Of a stretch of DNA of 64,000 nucleotides, positions 44,300 to 54,290 are shown piece by piece; the first letter of the stretch is position 1, and every line of letters begins with the position of its first letter. The translations under genes were made by a program, and so were the position numbers. The notes below the pieces were generated by a model. That model was not told the DNA's origin and did not search any database. It worked only from the letters and a program-made list of their open reading frames with translations. This DNA comes from Dendrobium chrysotoxum. Taxonomy: Eukaryota > Streptophyta > Magnoliopsida > Asparagales > Orchidaceae. The DNA is taken from assembly GCA_019925795.1 (NCBI GenBank), contig CM034303.1:55041931-55105930 (forward strand), given 5' to 3'.

Positions 44300-45205
44300 T
44301 ATTGCTTCTTTGCAAGAGCTTTCTTACAAAAGCATTTAATCAACAACGTATTCCTCTGCACATGAAGCTTCAAAGACCACAACCTCCTCCTCAACGACAT
44401 CTGGCCACCATCCACACTATCAAACCTCCAACCTCACTGATGACATATTTCGCACATAAACCTTACGACGCTCCTCCTATAATAATGCACCCTAACAAAA
44501 AAAATGCTTAACTTTGCACTGTTCCAAACACACACAAAACAAATAATTTATAAATTTATTTTGCATCTAGCCAAACGATATAAAGCATTTCAAATACATC
44601 AATTTTATTTTTTATTACATATAAAATAAGCACGATTTTAACTACTTGCAACCAAACCACCCCTAAATCATTTTCTTTTCAAACATCATACAAATAATAT
44701 GAATTGAAATTAATAGCTCTCATTCATCCTACTTGATTATTTTGCCTTTCTATTTGCCTTCCTTTTGGCTAAAAAAGCCTACTATGATTTGCATGAGCCT
44801 CTCATCAATCCTCCAAAAGTCTCAACACATTCATTAACTACAAGCATTTGTAATGATATTGTCATGGGAGTGAGTCAATAGTGGAATTAGAAGGTTAGTA
44901 TTTGATGAAAATCCAACCATTCACTTTCACATCATTATTTATAGCTCCTTTTAGCAATGAAATTATTGGTAAAACTTCAAAAGGTATTTTGCATGTTAGT
45001 ATGCATCATTGTTAATATATCCTCACTTTGTATATGCTTAAATTTAGTTTGTTAAATTTCTATTTTTTTTACTATAATTTCATAGTATTTGTTCTTGTAA
45101 ATAATATTTAGTATTTAAAATAACATTTGGACATAAAGCAAATGATATCATTTTTAATTTATATTTTTGTTGCAATAAAGAAGAAATAAATCAAGTTCCA
45201 AGACA
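44300..45205. other. Intergenic DNA with MITE-like remnants
   Basis: A 69-codon frame at 44302-44511 has no recognised domain. GCATCTAGCCAAACG (44566) and GCAACCAAACCACCCC (44649) look like a foldback MITE's right half. Nothing more is supported. Confidence 0.35.
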
Positions 45206-45249
45206 ATAGGGGCTAGGGCTGTTAACGAGTCAAGTCGAGTTTTTACTTA

Positions 45250-45359
45250 GGCTTCGTTTGAGACAATTTTCTTATCGTTTTTTAAAGTAGTTTTGTAGTA
45301 CAAAAATTTCTCAAAAGCAACAAAAAAGGAGCGGCACAAAACTATCCCAAACGAAATCC
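45250..45359. mobile_element. Tourist-like MITE, copy 3, inside a hAT-type element
   Basis: GGCTTCGTTTGAGACA at the left and, reversed, GGATTTCGTTTGGGATAG at the right, flanked by TTA at 45247-45249 and 45360-45362. The TTA duplications support a PIF/Harbinger origin for the whole MITE family. Confidence 0.8.
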
Positions 45360-45362
45360 TTA

Positions 45363-45457
45363 AGCTTCGGTTGAGACAGTTTTCTTACTGCTTTCTAATA
45401 TAAAAATTTCTTGAAAGCAGTAAAAAATAGTGGCCAAAAGCTATCCTAAACGAAGTC
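45363..45457. mobile_element. Tourist-like MITE, copy 4, adjacent to copy 3
   Basis: AGCTTCGGTTGAGACAG at the left and, reversed, GACTTCGTTTAGGATAG at the right, between TTA 45360-45362 and TTA 45458-45460. It shares the middle TTA with copy 3, so one landed at the duplication of the other. Confidence 0.78.
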
Positions 45458-46393
45458 TTAATCAATCCAAGTTCATTTAATTTATACTAAGCTCAGAGTT
45501 AAGTTCGAATCGAGCTCAATAGTTGAGCTTGTGCTCTACTCGAGTGAAAAATATAAGGCTCAAGCGCGACTCAAATGCTTGAAGTCGATAAGAAAGCTTT
45601 CAGATAGACTTATTTTGGAGCTCGATTTCATATTTTTAATGTGGACAAAAATAATTCATTATGATAATATAAATATCGATTTATTAATTAATATTAGTCG
45701 AGCTAGCTCGACAAGCTGATTAGCTGAGCCAGCTTGGCAAGCTGATGAGCCCAGCAAAGTCGAGCACGTATAATATATGAGCTCAAGTTTAAGCTTGAGT
45801 CGAACCCTGGCTCGATAAGCTCAACTCACGGTCTCATTAACGAGTCGAGTTCGAGCATGCTCACAAGCCAACTCGGCTCACTTACACCCCTAATAGGAAC
45901 AATATTAGATATTCGTAACATATAATCATATTATTGTTAGCTCTAAATCTTAAAGAAACAATAAAATATCTAAGTCAATAGTATTTGATTATTTGGATGA
46001 AAGAGTTGATGGTGTCGAGACAAATTGATTTTTATATTGATTAGAACAATTTTACTAAAACAAATGGAGAGAAGCCAATTTGACGATTCCTCGTCTTTAT
46101 ATTGTATACAAGTTGATGACGAGAGAATAATTGCCCTTTTTTTAAAATTATTTGATCAATGGAAGAGCTGTTGTTGATTATGCTTCATTTAAAAAAAGTA
46201 TAACTTGAAGGGACATTCCAAACAAATGAGTATATATTGCCATTTGTATCAATATTAAGAGTAAGTCATAGCAAACAAATATCCACACTTATATATTTTG
46301 CAATATGGAACTTTGTAGTTATATTTATTGATAAATGTGTGACAATATCTACTACTATTAAGATAATATTCAAATTAATAAAATATAAACTCA

Positions 46394-46523
46394 AGCTTTG
46401 TTTGGGACAGCTTTCTTGCTGCTTTCTAAATCAACTTTTTAGTACAAAATTTTTTTGAAATAGATATTTTTGTATTAGAACGTTACTTTTGAAAGTATTA
46501 AGAAAACTGTCTCAAATGATGCC
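46394..46523. mobile_element. Foldback MITE of the same family, copy 5
   Basis: AGCTTTGTTTGGGACAGC at the left pairs with reversed GGCATCATTTGAGACAG at the right. TTA follows it (46524-46526), while the left flank is TCA. Confidence 0.7.
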
Positions 46524-46587
46524 TTAATATATTTCATATTATTCAGAATGGGTTAAAAAAAAAAACCATATCATCAAAGTATATCTT

Positions 46588-47035
46588 TTTTAGAGGTTAT
46601 TTGGTTTGCTAAAAATGAATGCAATATAAAAGAAATGTAATGTATTTAAAATTTTGAGTAAGGGCAAAATTATTACATGTAATTTTTTTTCTTAACTTGA
46701 AGTAAAATAAATGCACTGTCAATCTCAATGATAATGGTGGCCAACGGGGGGGGTAGACGATGGCCAACGACAGTGGTGGCGGGCAAAGCTTGGCGGCCAA
46801 AGAAGACGAAGGTGGTTGATGGTGGGCGGCAGTGGCTAGTAGCAATTGGTGATGGTAACGGATGGCGGCCATTGTAAAAAAATTTACAACGTATTTAAAA
46901 CTTGATCAACTCTAATGATTTTCAAAACACCAAAATTAACTAAAAAGTGAACATTTTACTTCAAAACAAACCTTAAAATCTTCAAAACTATTGCACTTGA
47001 AATAATTTACATTCATTTTACTTCAACCAAATAAC
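46588..47035. mobile_element. Foldback element with GGTTATTTGGTTTGC ends
   Basis: The left GAGGTTATTTGGTTTG pairs with the right CAACCAAATAACATAAGAG region. The middle holds GGTGGCGGGCAAAGC and similar G-rich blocks, whose antisense gives a chance 87-codon frame. No transposase is present. Confidence 0.5.
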
Positions 47036-47191
47036 ATAAGAGACTTTAAAAAAGATGCAAATGTTCTATAATAAACATTAAGGACCTTAAAAAATTATTA
47101 ATTGATATGTTTTATAATTAAATATAGAGAAGCTTATGATAAATAAATTGCATTAATGACATGATTTCAATAAAATTATGGATCAAATTAA

Positions 47192-47431
47192 AATTTTGTT
47201 TGGAACAGCTTTCTTACTATTTCTTTAAGCAACTTTCTAATAATTTTTTACTAGAAAACTGCTCTAAGAAGTAGTAAGAAAGCCGTCCCAAATGAAGTCG
47301 AAGACTTCATTTGGGATAATTTTCTTATTGCTTTTTAAATCAATTTTTTAGTATAAAATTTTCTTTTTTAAAAAAAATATACTAAAAATTTACTTTATAA
47401 AATAATACGAAAATTATCCCAAATGAAGCCT
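47192..47431. mobile_element. Two adjacent MITEs of the GGCTTCATTTGGGA family (copies 6 and 7)
   Basis: Copy 6 (about 47192-47301) runs from TTTTGTTTGGAACAGCTTTC to GTCCCAAATGAAGTC. Copy 7 (about 47304-47431) runs from GACTTCATTTGGGATAATT to ATTATCCCAAATGAAGCC. They abut head to tail, as copies 3 and 4 do. Confidence 0.72.
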
Positions 47432-47854
47432 AAATATGTCATGCAACAAGTCAAAGATGTGCAGTAGTATTACATGGCCGAAAACTGTAATTTCACCGAA
47501 ATTAAAAAAAAAAATTCATTAAAAGACCACTAATCACATGATTTCAGTGCCACATGCCAATGTTATGATCAAATGATATTAATATTTAATTACAGCCTCC
47601 TCTTCAGCTATACAACCAGCACAGTGTATATCACCATGCGCTATGCCTGTAAGTCTGTTAATTCACATCTCATGCATGAAATGAAACAAGAAACAAATTT
47701 AGATCAGAATATTTCAATAAGAATTTATTTTAAAATGAATATAATAAATATATTTATAATATATTAATCTTAAAATAAATTTAAAAATTTTGAATTAAAC
47801 CAAATTCTGATCAATATATCCACCCACAAATTTTATTTTTTCCAAGAGTTGCCG

Positions 47855-50800
47855 TTACAATTCCTCCGGCATCGAATATGCACCACTGCGAATCCTCAAC
47901 AGCAACTCAAGCACCTCTCTCATGTCCGGCCGATCCTGCGGCGCCTCCTCCGTGCATCTAATCCCTACTCTCAACAACGCCCGCATAGCCTGTCCACCTT
48001 CCTCCTCCCCCCATCCTTCCAACTCCACCTCCTCTTTCCCCATTCTCCTCGACCACTCCACCAAAGACTCTTCCCTTCCTTCTTCCACCGCCCTCCTCCC
48101 CGTCGCTAACTCCAATGTCAATACCCCAAAGCTATAAACATCACCCTTCCTAGTCGCCCTCCATGTCTGCCCATACTCCGGCGCTACATACCCCACAGTC
48201 CCCGCCACCACAGTGCTCACATGCGTCTCTCCACTCACCACCACTCTCGCCAATCCAAAGTCCGTAACTTTGGCATTCCCGTCGGCGTCTCTCATCACAT
48301 TGCTCGCCTTGACGTCTCGATGAACCACCGACGGCGAACATTCATGGTGTAGATATACCATCGCTCTTGCAACCCCTACAACCGCTTCCAGTCGGTTTAT
48401 CCACCCGAACGATTCCTTATCTTCGATTACCTCTTCTAAGCTTCCTCCTTCCATGTATTCGTAGACAAGGAGCTTTTCCGGACCGGCGAGGCACCAGCCG
48501 TAAAGCGCCACTAGATTTGGGTGCCCGCCGGAGAGAACTTCCATCTCTGCGCGGAAGTCTCGTTCTCCTTCTGTTCCTCCTCTCTGCAATTTCTTCACCG
48601 CGGCTTGGCGTCCGTCCGGTAAGGTGCCACGGTAGACCACGCCGGAGCCGCCGCGGCCGATCACCATGTCGGGTGAGAAGTTTCTGGTGGCGGCCACGAT
48701 GTCGGTGTATGTGAAGGCGGTTATATCGAGATGGAAAACACTTATTGGCGAGCTAGAAGGGTTTGAAGTGGATTTAGGAGGCGGCGTAGCTAGTTGTTCA
48801 GTCGAGGAACTCGACTGCTTGAAGCTTTCTTCTTCGAGAATAGATGAATCTGATTCCGAAACTGAAATCATTGAAACTGGGTCGACGGCGGACCGTCTTC
48901 TGAGGCAGATGATGAAGAAGATGAGACCGAGGAAGAAAATGAGTGCGGTGAAGGAGATGAAAGCCCAGAAAGAGACCATTTTTGCAGTTGAACGGTGGGG
49001 GGTGGCGAGGGATCCGCCGATCAGAGTGGGGCGGGGAGGGGACGCGGATGTGGAGAATGAAATGAGTGGGTCGCCGATGAAGGAGCTGTTGCCGAAGGTA
49101 GTGATCTGGCCTGTGATCGGAATTATTCCATGCAAGAGAGGGTTGAAGGAGACGTTAAATTTGTTGAGGTCGGAGAGGCCATTCAGGCTGGAAGGAAAAT
49201 CACCGGAAAAGTTGTTGAGAGATAGGTCCAAGAACTGGAGGCATCGTAGTCTGCCGAGCTCTGGCGGTATGGGACCGGAAAAGTTGTTGCTTGAGGCATT
49301 GAGCATGACGAGGGGAAGCAACCCAATGGCCGGAGGAAGTTCGCCGGATATCTTGTTGTTTGCGATGCTGAGGATGCTAAGCAGTTGCATCCGGCCGATC
49401 TCTGACGGGAATACGCCGGAGAGTAGGTTGCCGGAGAGCTGGAGGTATCCAGAGCTGTCCAGGGTCCGAATCGGCTTTGAGACATTTAAACAGACAGAGA
49501 AGATGCCGTGGCCTTTGAGGAGCAGGTCCCAGAGCGCGCTGCACGTTCGGCGATTTAAGACGGAGTAGACGAAGCTAAAGGGCGGGTAGGTCGCCGGCAG
49601 CCACCGCACCATCGCGTGGCATTCGTTGGAACCGAGGATGATGTCATCGTACAGCTGATTTTTCTTGAACGCCGACGACGGGTCGCGTCCTATTCCGGCA
49701 ATTTCCGGCGGGATCCTGCCGGAGAGGCGGTTGTTGGCTAGATTTAGCCACATGAGGCTACTGCAATTGCCGATCTCCGGCGGAATCCCGCCAGTAAGCT
49801 CGTTGTTCCTGAGCATGAGCCAGAGCAACGTTGTCAAATTGCCAATCTGAGGAGGAATTTCGCCGCTGAGACGATTGAAGGAGAGATCCAGTACTTGGAG
49901 TGTTTTGATTCTACCATACTCCGGCAGAATTTTTCCATAGAAATCGTTGCTGGCAAGCATCAAGAATTCAAGCTCAATCATCTCGGCGGCGGTTATAGGA
50001 AGCTCCCGTGAGAAATTGTTGTAGCTGAGATCGAGCCGGCGTAGATTTGGAAGCTTGAGGATTCCAGATTCTTCGATTCCGTCTGTGTACGAATTCGTAT
50101 GCAGAATGAGGAATTTGAGCGAGGAGAAATTTCCGAAAATCCGCTGCATTTCTCCGCGGAAATTGTTCCTGCTGAGATCGAGATACGTCAGTTTCGAACA
50201 ATTGAGGAGCTCCACCGGCAGTTCCTGGTCGAAACTGTTGTTGCCAAGGAAGAGGCTATTGAGTTCAGTAAGCGATCCTATGCCGGAAGGGATCCTTCCG
50301 GTAAAGAAATTCCCCCAAAGGTTCAAAACCTTCAGATTCGAACAGTTAGCGATAGAATCCGGGAAGCTTCCATTTAAGCCGTTGCCGGATAGGTCGAGAC
50401 TTACCAGGCTGCACTTCGCCGGAAAATTCTCGGGCCTAATCGCTCCCGTAAGCCTATTATCGGACGCCGATAACTCACTCAACCACCAAAATCCCCTCGA
50501 TATCTCCCCATCGAACTGATTCAAGCTCAAATCAAGAAACTTCAACTTCCGGCGGCAACCATCAAAATATTCTGCAATCTCCCCCGTGAAGTCATTGGAA
50601 GAGATATTAAGAACAACCAAATTCCCACAACTCGCCGGGAAGCTAGACCAAACCCGACCAGCCAAGCGATTAACCGATACGTCAAGGGTTTCGATTAGGG
50701 TGAGCGCCGTCAGATTGATATCCCCAGCGATGAGATTTTGTGACAGGTTCAGATACAGTAGTTGGCGGCATTGGTTCAGATCCTGCGGAACACGACCGTC

Positions 50801-51160
50801 GATAGCGTTGTCGGAGAGGTCAAGGTGGGTGAGTGCAGGCAAGAGAGAGAAGTTGGGGAAGATGCCGCCGGCGATGCTGGAGTGGCTGAGGTTGATGGCA
50901 AAGACGCGACCTTCGGCGGTGCAGGCGATGCCGGGCCAGAGGCAGGGGGAGGATTCGGACTCGTTCCAGGCGGCGTAGTGTCCGCGGTTGACGAGGTTCT
51001 CGCCGAGGAGGAAGTGCTTCAGGTCGACCAGAACTTGCTTTTCCGTCTGCGGAGAAGAATCTCCGGTAACAGCGGCAGCGATTGAAAGGAACAGGAGGAA
51101 GAAGAAGAGGGGATAAGAGAGCTTGTCGCCGATTATGAGAGAGTTTTTCTTCTCCGACAT
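47855..51160 (-). CDS. NILR1: LRR receptor-like kinase, NILR1 (At1g74360) type
   Basis: A plasma-membrane receptor kinase; the Arabidopsis relative NILR1 is described as needed for immune responses to nematodes. The intact intronless frame has 1101 codons. A signal peptide covers about residues 1-33, then an LRR N-cap with paired Cys near CLWPGIAC, about 20 LRRs (LDLSxNxFxGxIP) interrupted by an island of about 60 residues (IILGSNECHAMVRWLPATYP), more LRRs, a membrane span near 705-735, a Ser-rich juxtamembrane segment and a kinase. Key kinase residues: GRGGSG loop 835-840, Lys 856 in AAVKK, HRD 947-949 (RD type), DFG 967-969, APE 993-995. The loop before HPNLV lacks about six residues present in the Arabidopsis protein. 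The start is the first ATG, directly before the signal peptide. Confidence 0.93.
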   Translation of the reverse strand: MSEKKNSLIIGDKLSYPLFFFLLFLSIAAAVTGDSSPQTEKQVLVDLKHFLLGENLVNRGHYAAWNESESSPCLWPGIACTAEGRVFAINLSHSSIAGGIFPNFSLLPALTHLDLSDNAIDGRVPQDLNQCRQLLYLNLSQNLIAGDINLTALTLIETLDVSVNRLAGRVWSSFPASCGNLVVLNISSNDFTGEIAEYFDGCRRKLKFLDLSLNQFDGEISRGFWWLSELSASDNRLTGAIRPENFPAKCSLVSLDLSGNGLNGSFPDSIANCSNLKVLNLWGNFFTGRIPSGIGSLTELNSLFLGNNSFDQELPVELLNCSKLTYLDLSRNNFRGEMQRIFGNFSSLKFLILHTNSYTDGIEESGILKLPNLRRLDLSYNNFSRELPITAAEMIELEFLMLASNDFYGKILPEYGRIKTLQVLDLSFNRLSGEIPPQIGNLTTLLWLMLRNNELTGGIPPEIGNCSSLMWLNLANNRLSGRIPPEIAGIGRDPSSAFKKNQLYDDIILGSNECHAMVRWLPATYPPFSFVYSVLNRRTCSALWDLLLKGHGIFSVCLNVSKPIRTLDSSGYLQLSGNLLSGVFPSEIGRMQLLSILSIANNKISGELPPAIGLLPLVMLNASSNNFSGPIPPELGRLRCLQFLDLSLNNFSGDFPSSLNGLSDLNKFNVSFNPLLHGIIPITGQITTFGNSSFIGDPLISFSTSASPPRPTLIGGSLATPHRSTAKMVSFWAFISFTALIFFLGLIFFIICLRRRSAVDPVSMISVSESDSSILEEESFKQSSSSTEQLATPPPKSTSNPSSSPISVFHLDITAFTYTDIVAATRNFSPDMVIGRGGSGVVYRGTLPDGRQAAVKKLQRGGTEGERDFRAEMEVLSGGHPNLVALYGWCLAGPEKLLVYEYMEGGSLEEVIEDKESFGWINRLEAVVGVARAMVYLHHECSPSVVHRDVKASNVMRDADGNAKVTDFGLARVVVSGETHVSTVVAGTVGYVAPEYGQTWRATRKGDVYSFGVLTLELATGRRAVEEGREESLVEWSRRMGKEEVELEGWGEEEGGQAMRALLRVGIRCTEEAPQDRPDMREVLELLLRIRSGAYSMPEEL

Positions 51161-51253
51161 ATCGCGGCGACGGCGATCATGAGAAAGTAGGAGTTAAGTT
51201 CTGTACGCATATTACTAGAGAGTATTTTTTTTTGTTCTCCCGGGAAAATGGGG

Positions 51254-51264
51254 CATATATAGTA
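51254..51264 (-). promoter_or_regulatory. Likely TATA box of the NILR1-type gene
   Basis: The minus strand reads TACTATATATG about 95 bp upstream of the ATG, a normal TATA-to-start distance in plants. It is inferred from sequence and position only. Confidence 0.5.
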
Positions 51265-51269
51265 TTTAA

Positions 51270-51751
51270 AATAAACATATAATCTCATACATATTTTTAA
51301 AATAAAAATAATTACTAAATTATTTATATAAGATCATTTTCATCTCAAATCATAAATAAATTTAATTTAATAAATTAATTCCTCAAATATAATTCAAAAT
51401 AAATTTCTTTTTTTAATTTTTTGATAAAATTTGAAGATTCAAAAAATTATTTTGAATAGGATTTAATAAGTGAATGAATTAAAAAATTGGCATATTAGAT
51501 AATATGAGATTAAAATAAATTAATAGTTTAGAGACAATTTTGATTTTTTTTATCATATATACATAACTTATTATCATATAATTTTAATTTGGAGGGATTT
51601 TAAAATTATTAGATTTATTTTGAGATTAAATTAATAAATGAATAATTTATATTGTATTCATTTTAAAATAATTTCAAAAATTTTTAGAGGCATTTTTATA
51701 AATATTATATTAGAACATTCTAAGATAATTTTGATTTAGAATTTAAAAAAA

Positions 51752-51795
<44 letters not shown>

Positions 51796-52215
51796 TAAAA
51801 TAAATATAACTCTTTTGATTAATTTATCAAAATTTACATTTTACAATAATAATATTCATAAACTTATTTTTTATCATATATTATTATATTTAAAATATAT
51901 AATATGCATGACAGTTTGTTGATTATGTACATTTCTATTTAAGCTAATAATAATGAATAATATATTCCTTCAAAAGAAATAATCACCTTTGATGTTGTTC
52001 ATAATAATAAAATCAAGTTGTGCTTGCCTTCACAAGTAAAATAAAATATAAAAAATTATTATTATTCATAATAATAGGAAATGAACGTTAATTATTTAAT
52101 TTCTTTTAAAATTAATGTAAAATAAAATTATATGATTAATTATATATATATATATATTTTATTTAAAAATAATTAATAATTTAAATTATCAATTTAAAAT
52201 TAAGTTTAGAATAGT
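51270..52215. other. AT-rich intergenic DNA with (AT)n tracts
   Basis: No gene. An (AT)n microsatellite of over 30 bp lies at 51757-51790 and a shorter (TA)n at 52141-52157. Confidence 0.5.
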
Positions 52216-52219
52216 TTCA

Positions 52220-52710
52220 ATGTTTTATAAAGTTGATTATGAAGCTAATGTGGCGAAACAAATAAAATAACTTTTTACTATAATTTTTTTTCAAAAAAAT
52301 AATAAAAAATAACAAGAAAATAATAACTAAATGAATTTATGATTGTTACTAAAAAAACAAATAGAAAGCCGTCCGAAATAGAACCAAAGGCTTCCTTTGA
52401 GACAACTTTTAGCTACTATTTTTTTCACTATTTTTAACAAATTTTTGTACTAAAAAATTATTTTAGAAAGCGGTTAAAAAATATCTCTAACAAGATTTTA
52501 TTTGAAACAGCTTTTTACTGCTTTTTAAAACAGATTTTTAGTATAAAAATTTTGAATTCAAAAAAAAATTGTACTAAAAAGCTGTGGGACAACTTTTTTA
52601 TCACATTTAAAAGTTACTTTTTAGTATAAAATTTTTAATTTAAAGAATATTTGTATTAAAAAATTAATTTTAAAAATAGTTAGAAAGCTATAAGAAATAA
52701 AACTTAAATC
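52220..52710. repeat. Cluster of degenerate MITE copies
   Basis: Phrases typical of the GGCTTCATTTGGGA MITE family recur: GGCTTCCTTTGAGACAACTT (52388), TTATTTGAAACAGCTTTTTA (52498), GTGGGACAACTTTTTTATCA (52583), and AAAGCCGTCCGAAATAGAAC (52366). Copies overlap and are truncated, so single elements cannot be delimited. Confidence 0.55.
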
Positions 52711-52917
52711 AGATATAAATATTAAATAGTAAAAACCTTACATGGGATTGTGGACTGATATCTTTCCATATTGATATTATCGCAATTTAATTTTAATTAT
52801 TTTAATTCCAAGAGGCTAAGTATATTCGGACTAATTACAAACCATTGTAATTAAAATTGTGGCATCATTAATTATGAGAGCTGCTTCTAATTATAGCGTA
52901 GAAGATTCTATGCTCAA

Positions 52918-53503
52918 AGGCCTTCTCCAACCATTCGGCAAACACATGTATAGCGTCGCAAACGGGCTCCAGTGGAAGGCGAAATTTTTCGCGAATTGGT
53001 TGCGGATGAACAGTGTGACGTCAATATTGACGTCGCACTGTTCATCCGCCATATAAAATTTTTTATTTAAAAAATTGATTAGTAATTTTAAATATTTAAG
53101 TATACAAATTTATTATAAAAAATTAAGAAATAAAAATATTTAAGTATACGTTATTTTTCAGAAATTAAAATATTTTTTATTTAATTATTTTTTTTCGTTC
53201 ATATTTATGTGTCCTAATGTGATTTTCATTTTATTAAATATATATTTTCTTATTTAAGACATTAATATTCCAAATTATTTTATCAAGAAAAAGTATATAT
53301 ATTTTAACATTATAACAGGTTTAAAATTGATAAATATAAATATATGATTTAAAAAATTATAAAATAAAGTATGAAAAAGAATATACTAGGAATATTCTTT
53401 TTTATATGTTAGAAAATAAAGTTCAGTTGGAGACAAGTTACTGCATTTTGGAGTTTTACTGCATTTTGGAGTGGAAAATGAGTTTTTCGGTTGGAGATGC
53501 CCT
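52918..53503. mobile_element. Non-autonomous element with GGAGATGCCC-type ends, carrying a palindrome
   Basis: The left end AGGCCTTCTCCAACC mirrors the right end (reversed AGGGCATCTCCAACCG), a terminal motif common in plant MITEs. No clear target duplication was found. The left part has a 48-bp palindrome; the right part has a two-fold 18-bp tandem (ACTGCATTTTGGAGTTTT). Confidence 0.5.
53002..53049. repeat. 48-bp palindrome around TGACGTCAATATTGACGTC
   Basis: Each 24-base arm starts GCGGATGAACAGTG, reversed on the right, with one mismatched pair (T at the left, C equivalent at the right) and no spacer. The arms contain TGACGT, a bZIP-type core. Confidence 0.85.
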
Positions 53504-53519
53504 AAATGTCGTGACCCGT

Positions 53520-54170
53520 TAATCATTAATTAATTAACATATTAAACAAAATTTTGTTGCAAGGAATCAGTTTTAGCTTTTAGCTTAATTAGTGATAATA
53601 TATTCGTAGGCCATGTTTTAATGTTAATTAAAAATGCCTCGTCATTATATTTTAAATGAAAAAATAAACAAAAATTATTTACATTATTTAAAACAATAAT
53701 TTAATTATTATTGATTTATTCTATGCGAGAATAAAGTTATTATATTTAAGAAATATTTTAAATATTTTGTGGATATGAAATCAAATTCAACAAAGAATAA
53801 ATTTATTATTCATTAATTTTATATAGAAATGTTTATCAGTTGGTGTTAGGAGAAGCATTAAATGTCAATAAATGTTATCTTTTAAGATAATCCACTTTTT
53901 TTTTTAACTAAAAATTTTGTAGTAAAAAGTTAGTTTAGAAAGCAATAAAAAAGCTATCTCAAACCAAGCTTAAAGTCATTAAATTGGTCAATTTTATATT
54001 AATTAAAATTCTTTCATTTGATTTTCATTAAAATATAACTCTTTATACTTCCTAACTTATACTAGAGAAGTTATTTCAATCGCACAAACTCTATAATTTT
54101 TTGAAATCCTTAATTTCACATAAAAAATATAATCGATTTCAACTGACGTGCACGAGCTTTTAGTGTAGCT
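53520..54170. other. AT-rich intergenic DNA with a MITE remnant
   Basis: No gene. At 53900-53975 GTAAAAAGTTAGTTTAGAAA and GCTATCTCAAACCAAGC resemble the MITE family right half. Confidence 0.4.
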
Positions 54171-54290
54171 CTAAGAGTATCACCAACCATAAAGTACTCC
54201 ATAAATTTTTTCCCCCTCTCCTTCCCTCGCCGCTTTGTTCCCGCCTCTGCTTTCTCCTCCGGCTCTGCCGGAGGATCCCCCTCCTTGAGT

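Larger units (their letters stand above)
45214..45891. mobile_element. hAT-type non-autonomous element with two nested MITEs
   Basis: The ends are CTAGGGCTGTTAACGAG and, reversed, AGGGGTGTAAGTGAGCC. The flanks AATAGGGG and AATAGGAA (45892-45899) fit a decayed 8-bp duplication. GAGTCGAG/CTCGACT motifs repeat near both ends. Two TTA-flanked MITEs lie inside, so removing them leaves about 470 bp. Confidence 0.65.

Noticed and set aside
48666..49568. A 300-codon plus-strand reading frame
   Set aside because: It lies exactly antisense to the kinase/LRR coding sequence and has no domain. GC-rich coding DNA often gives long antisense frames.
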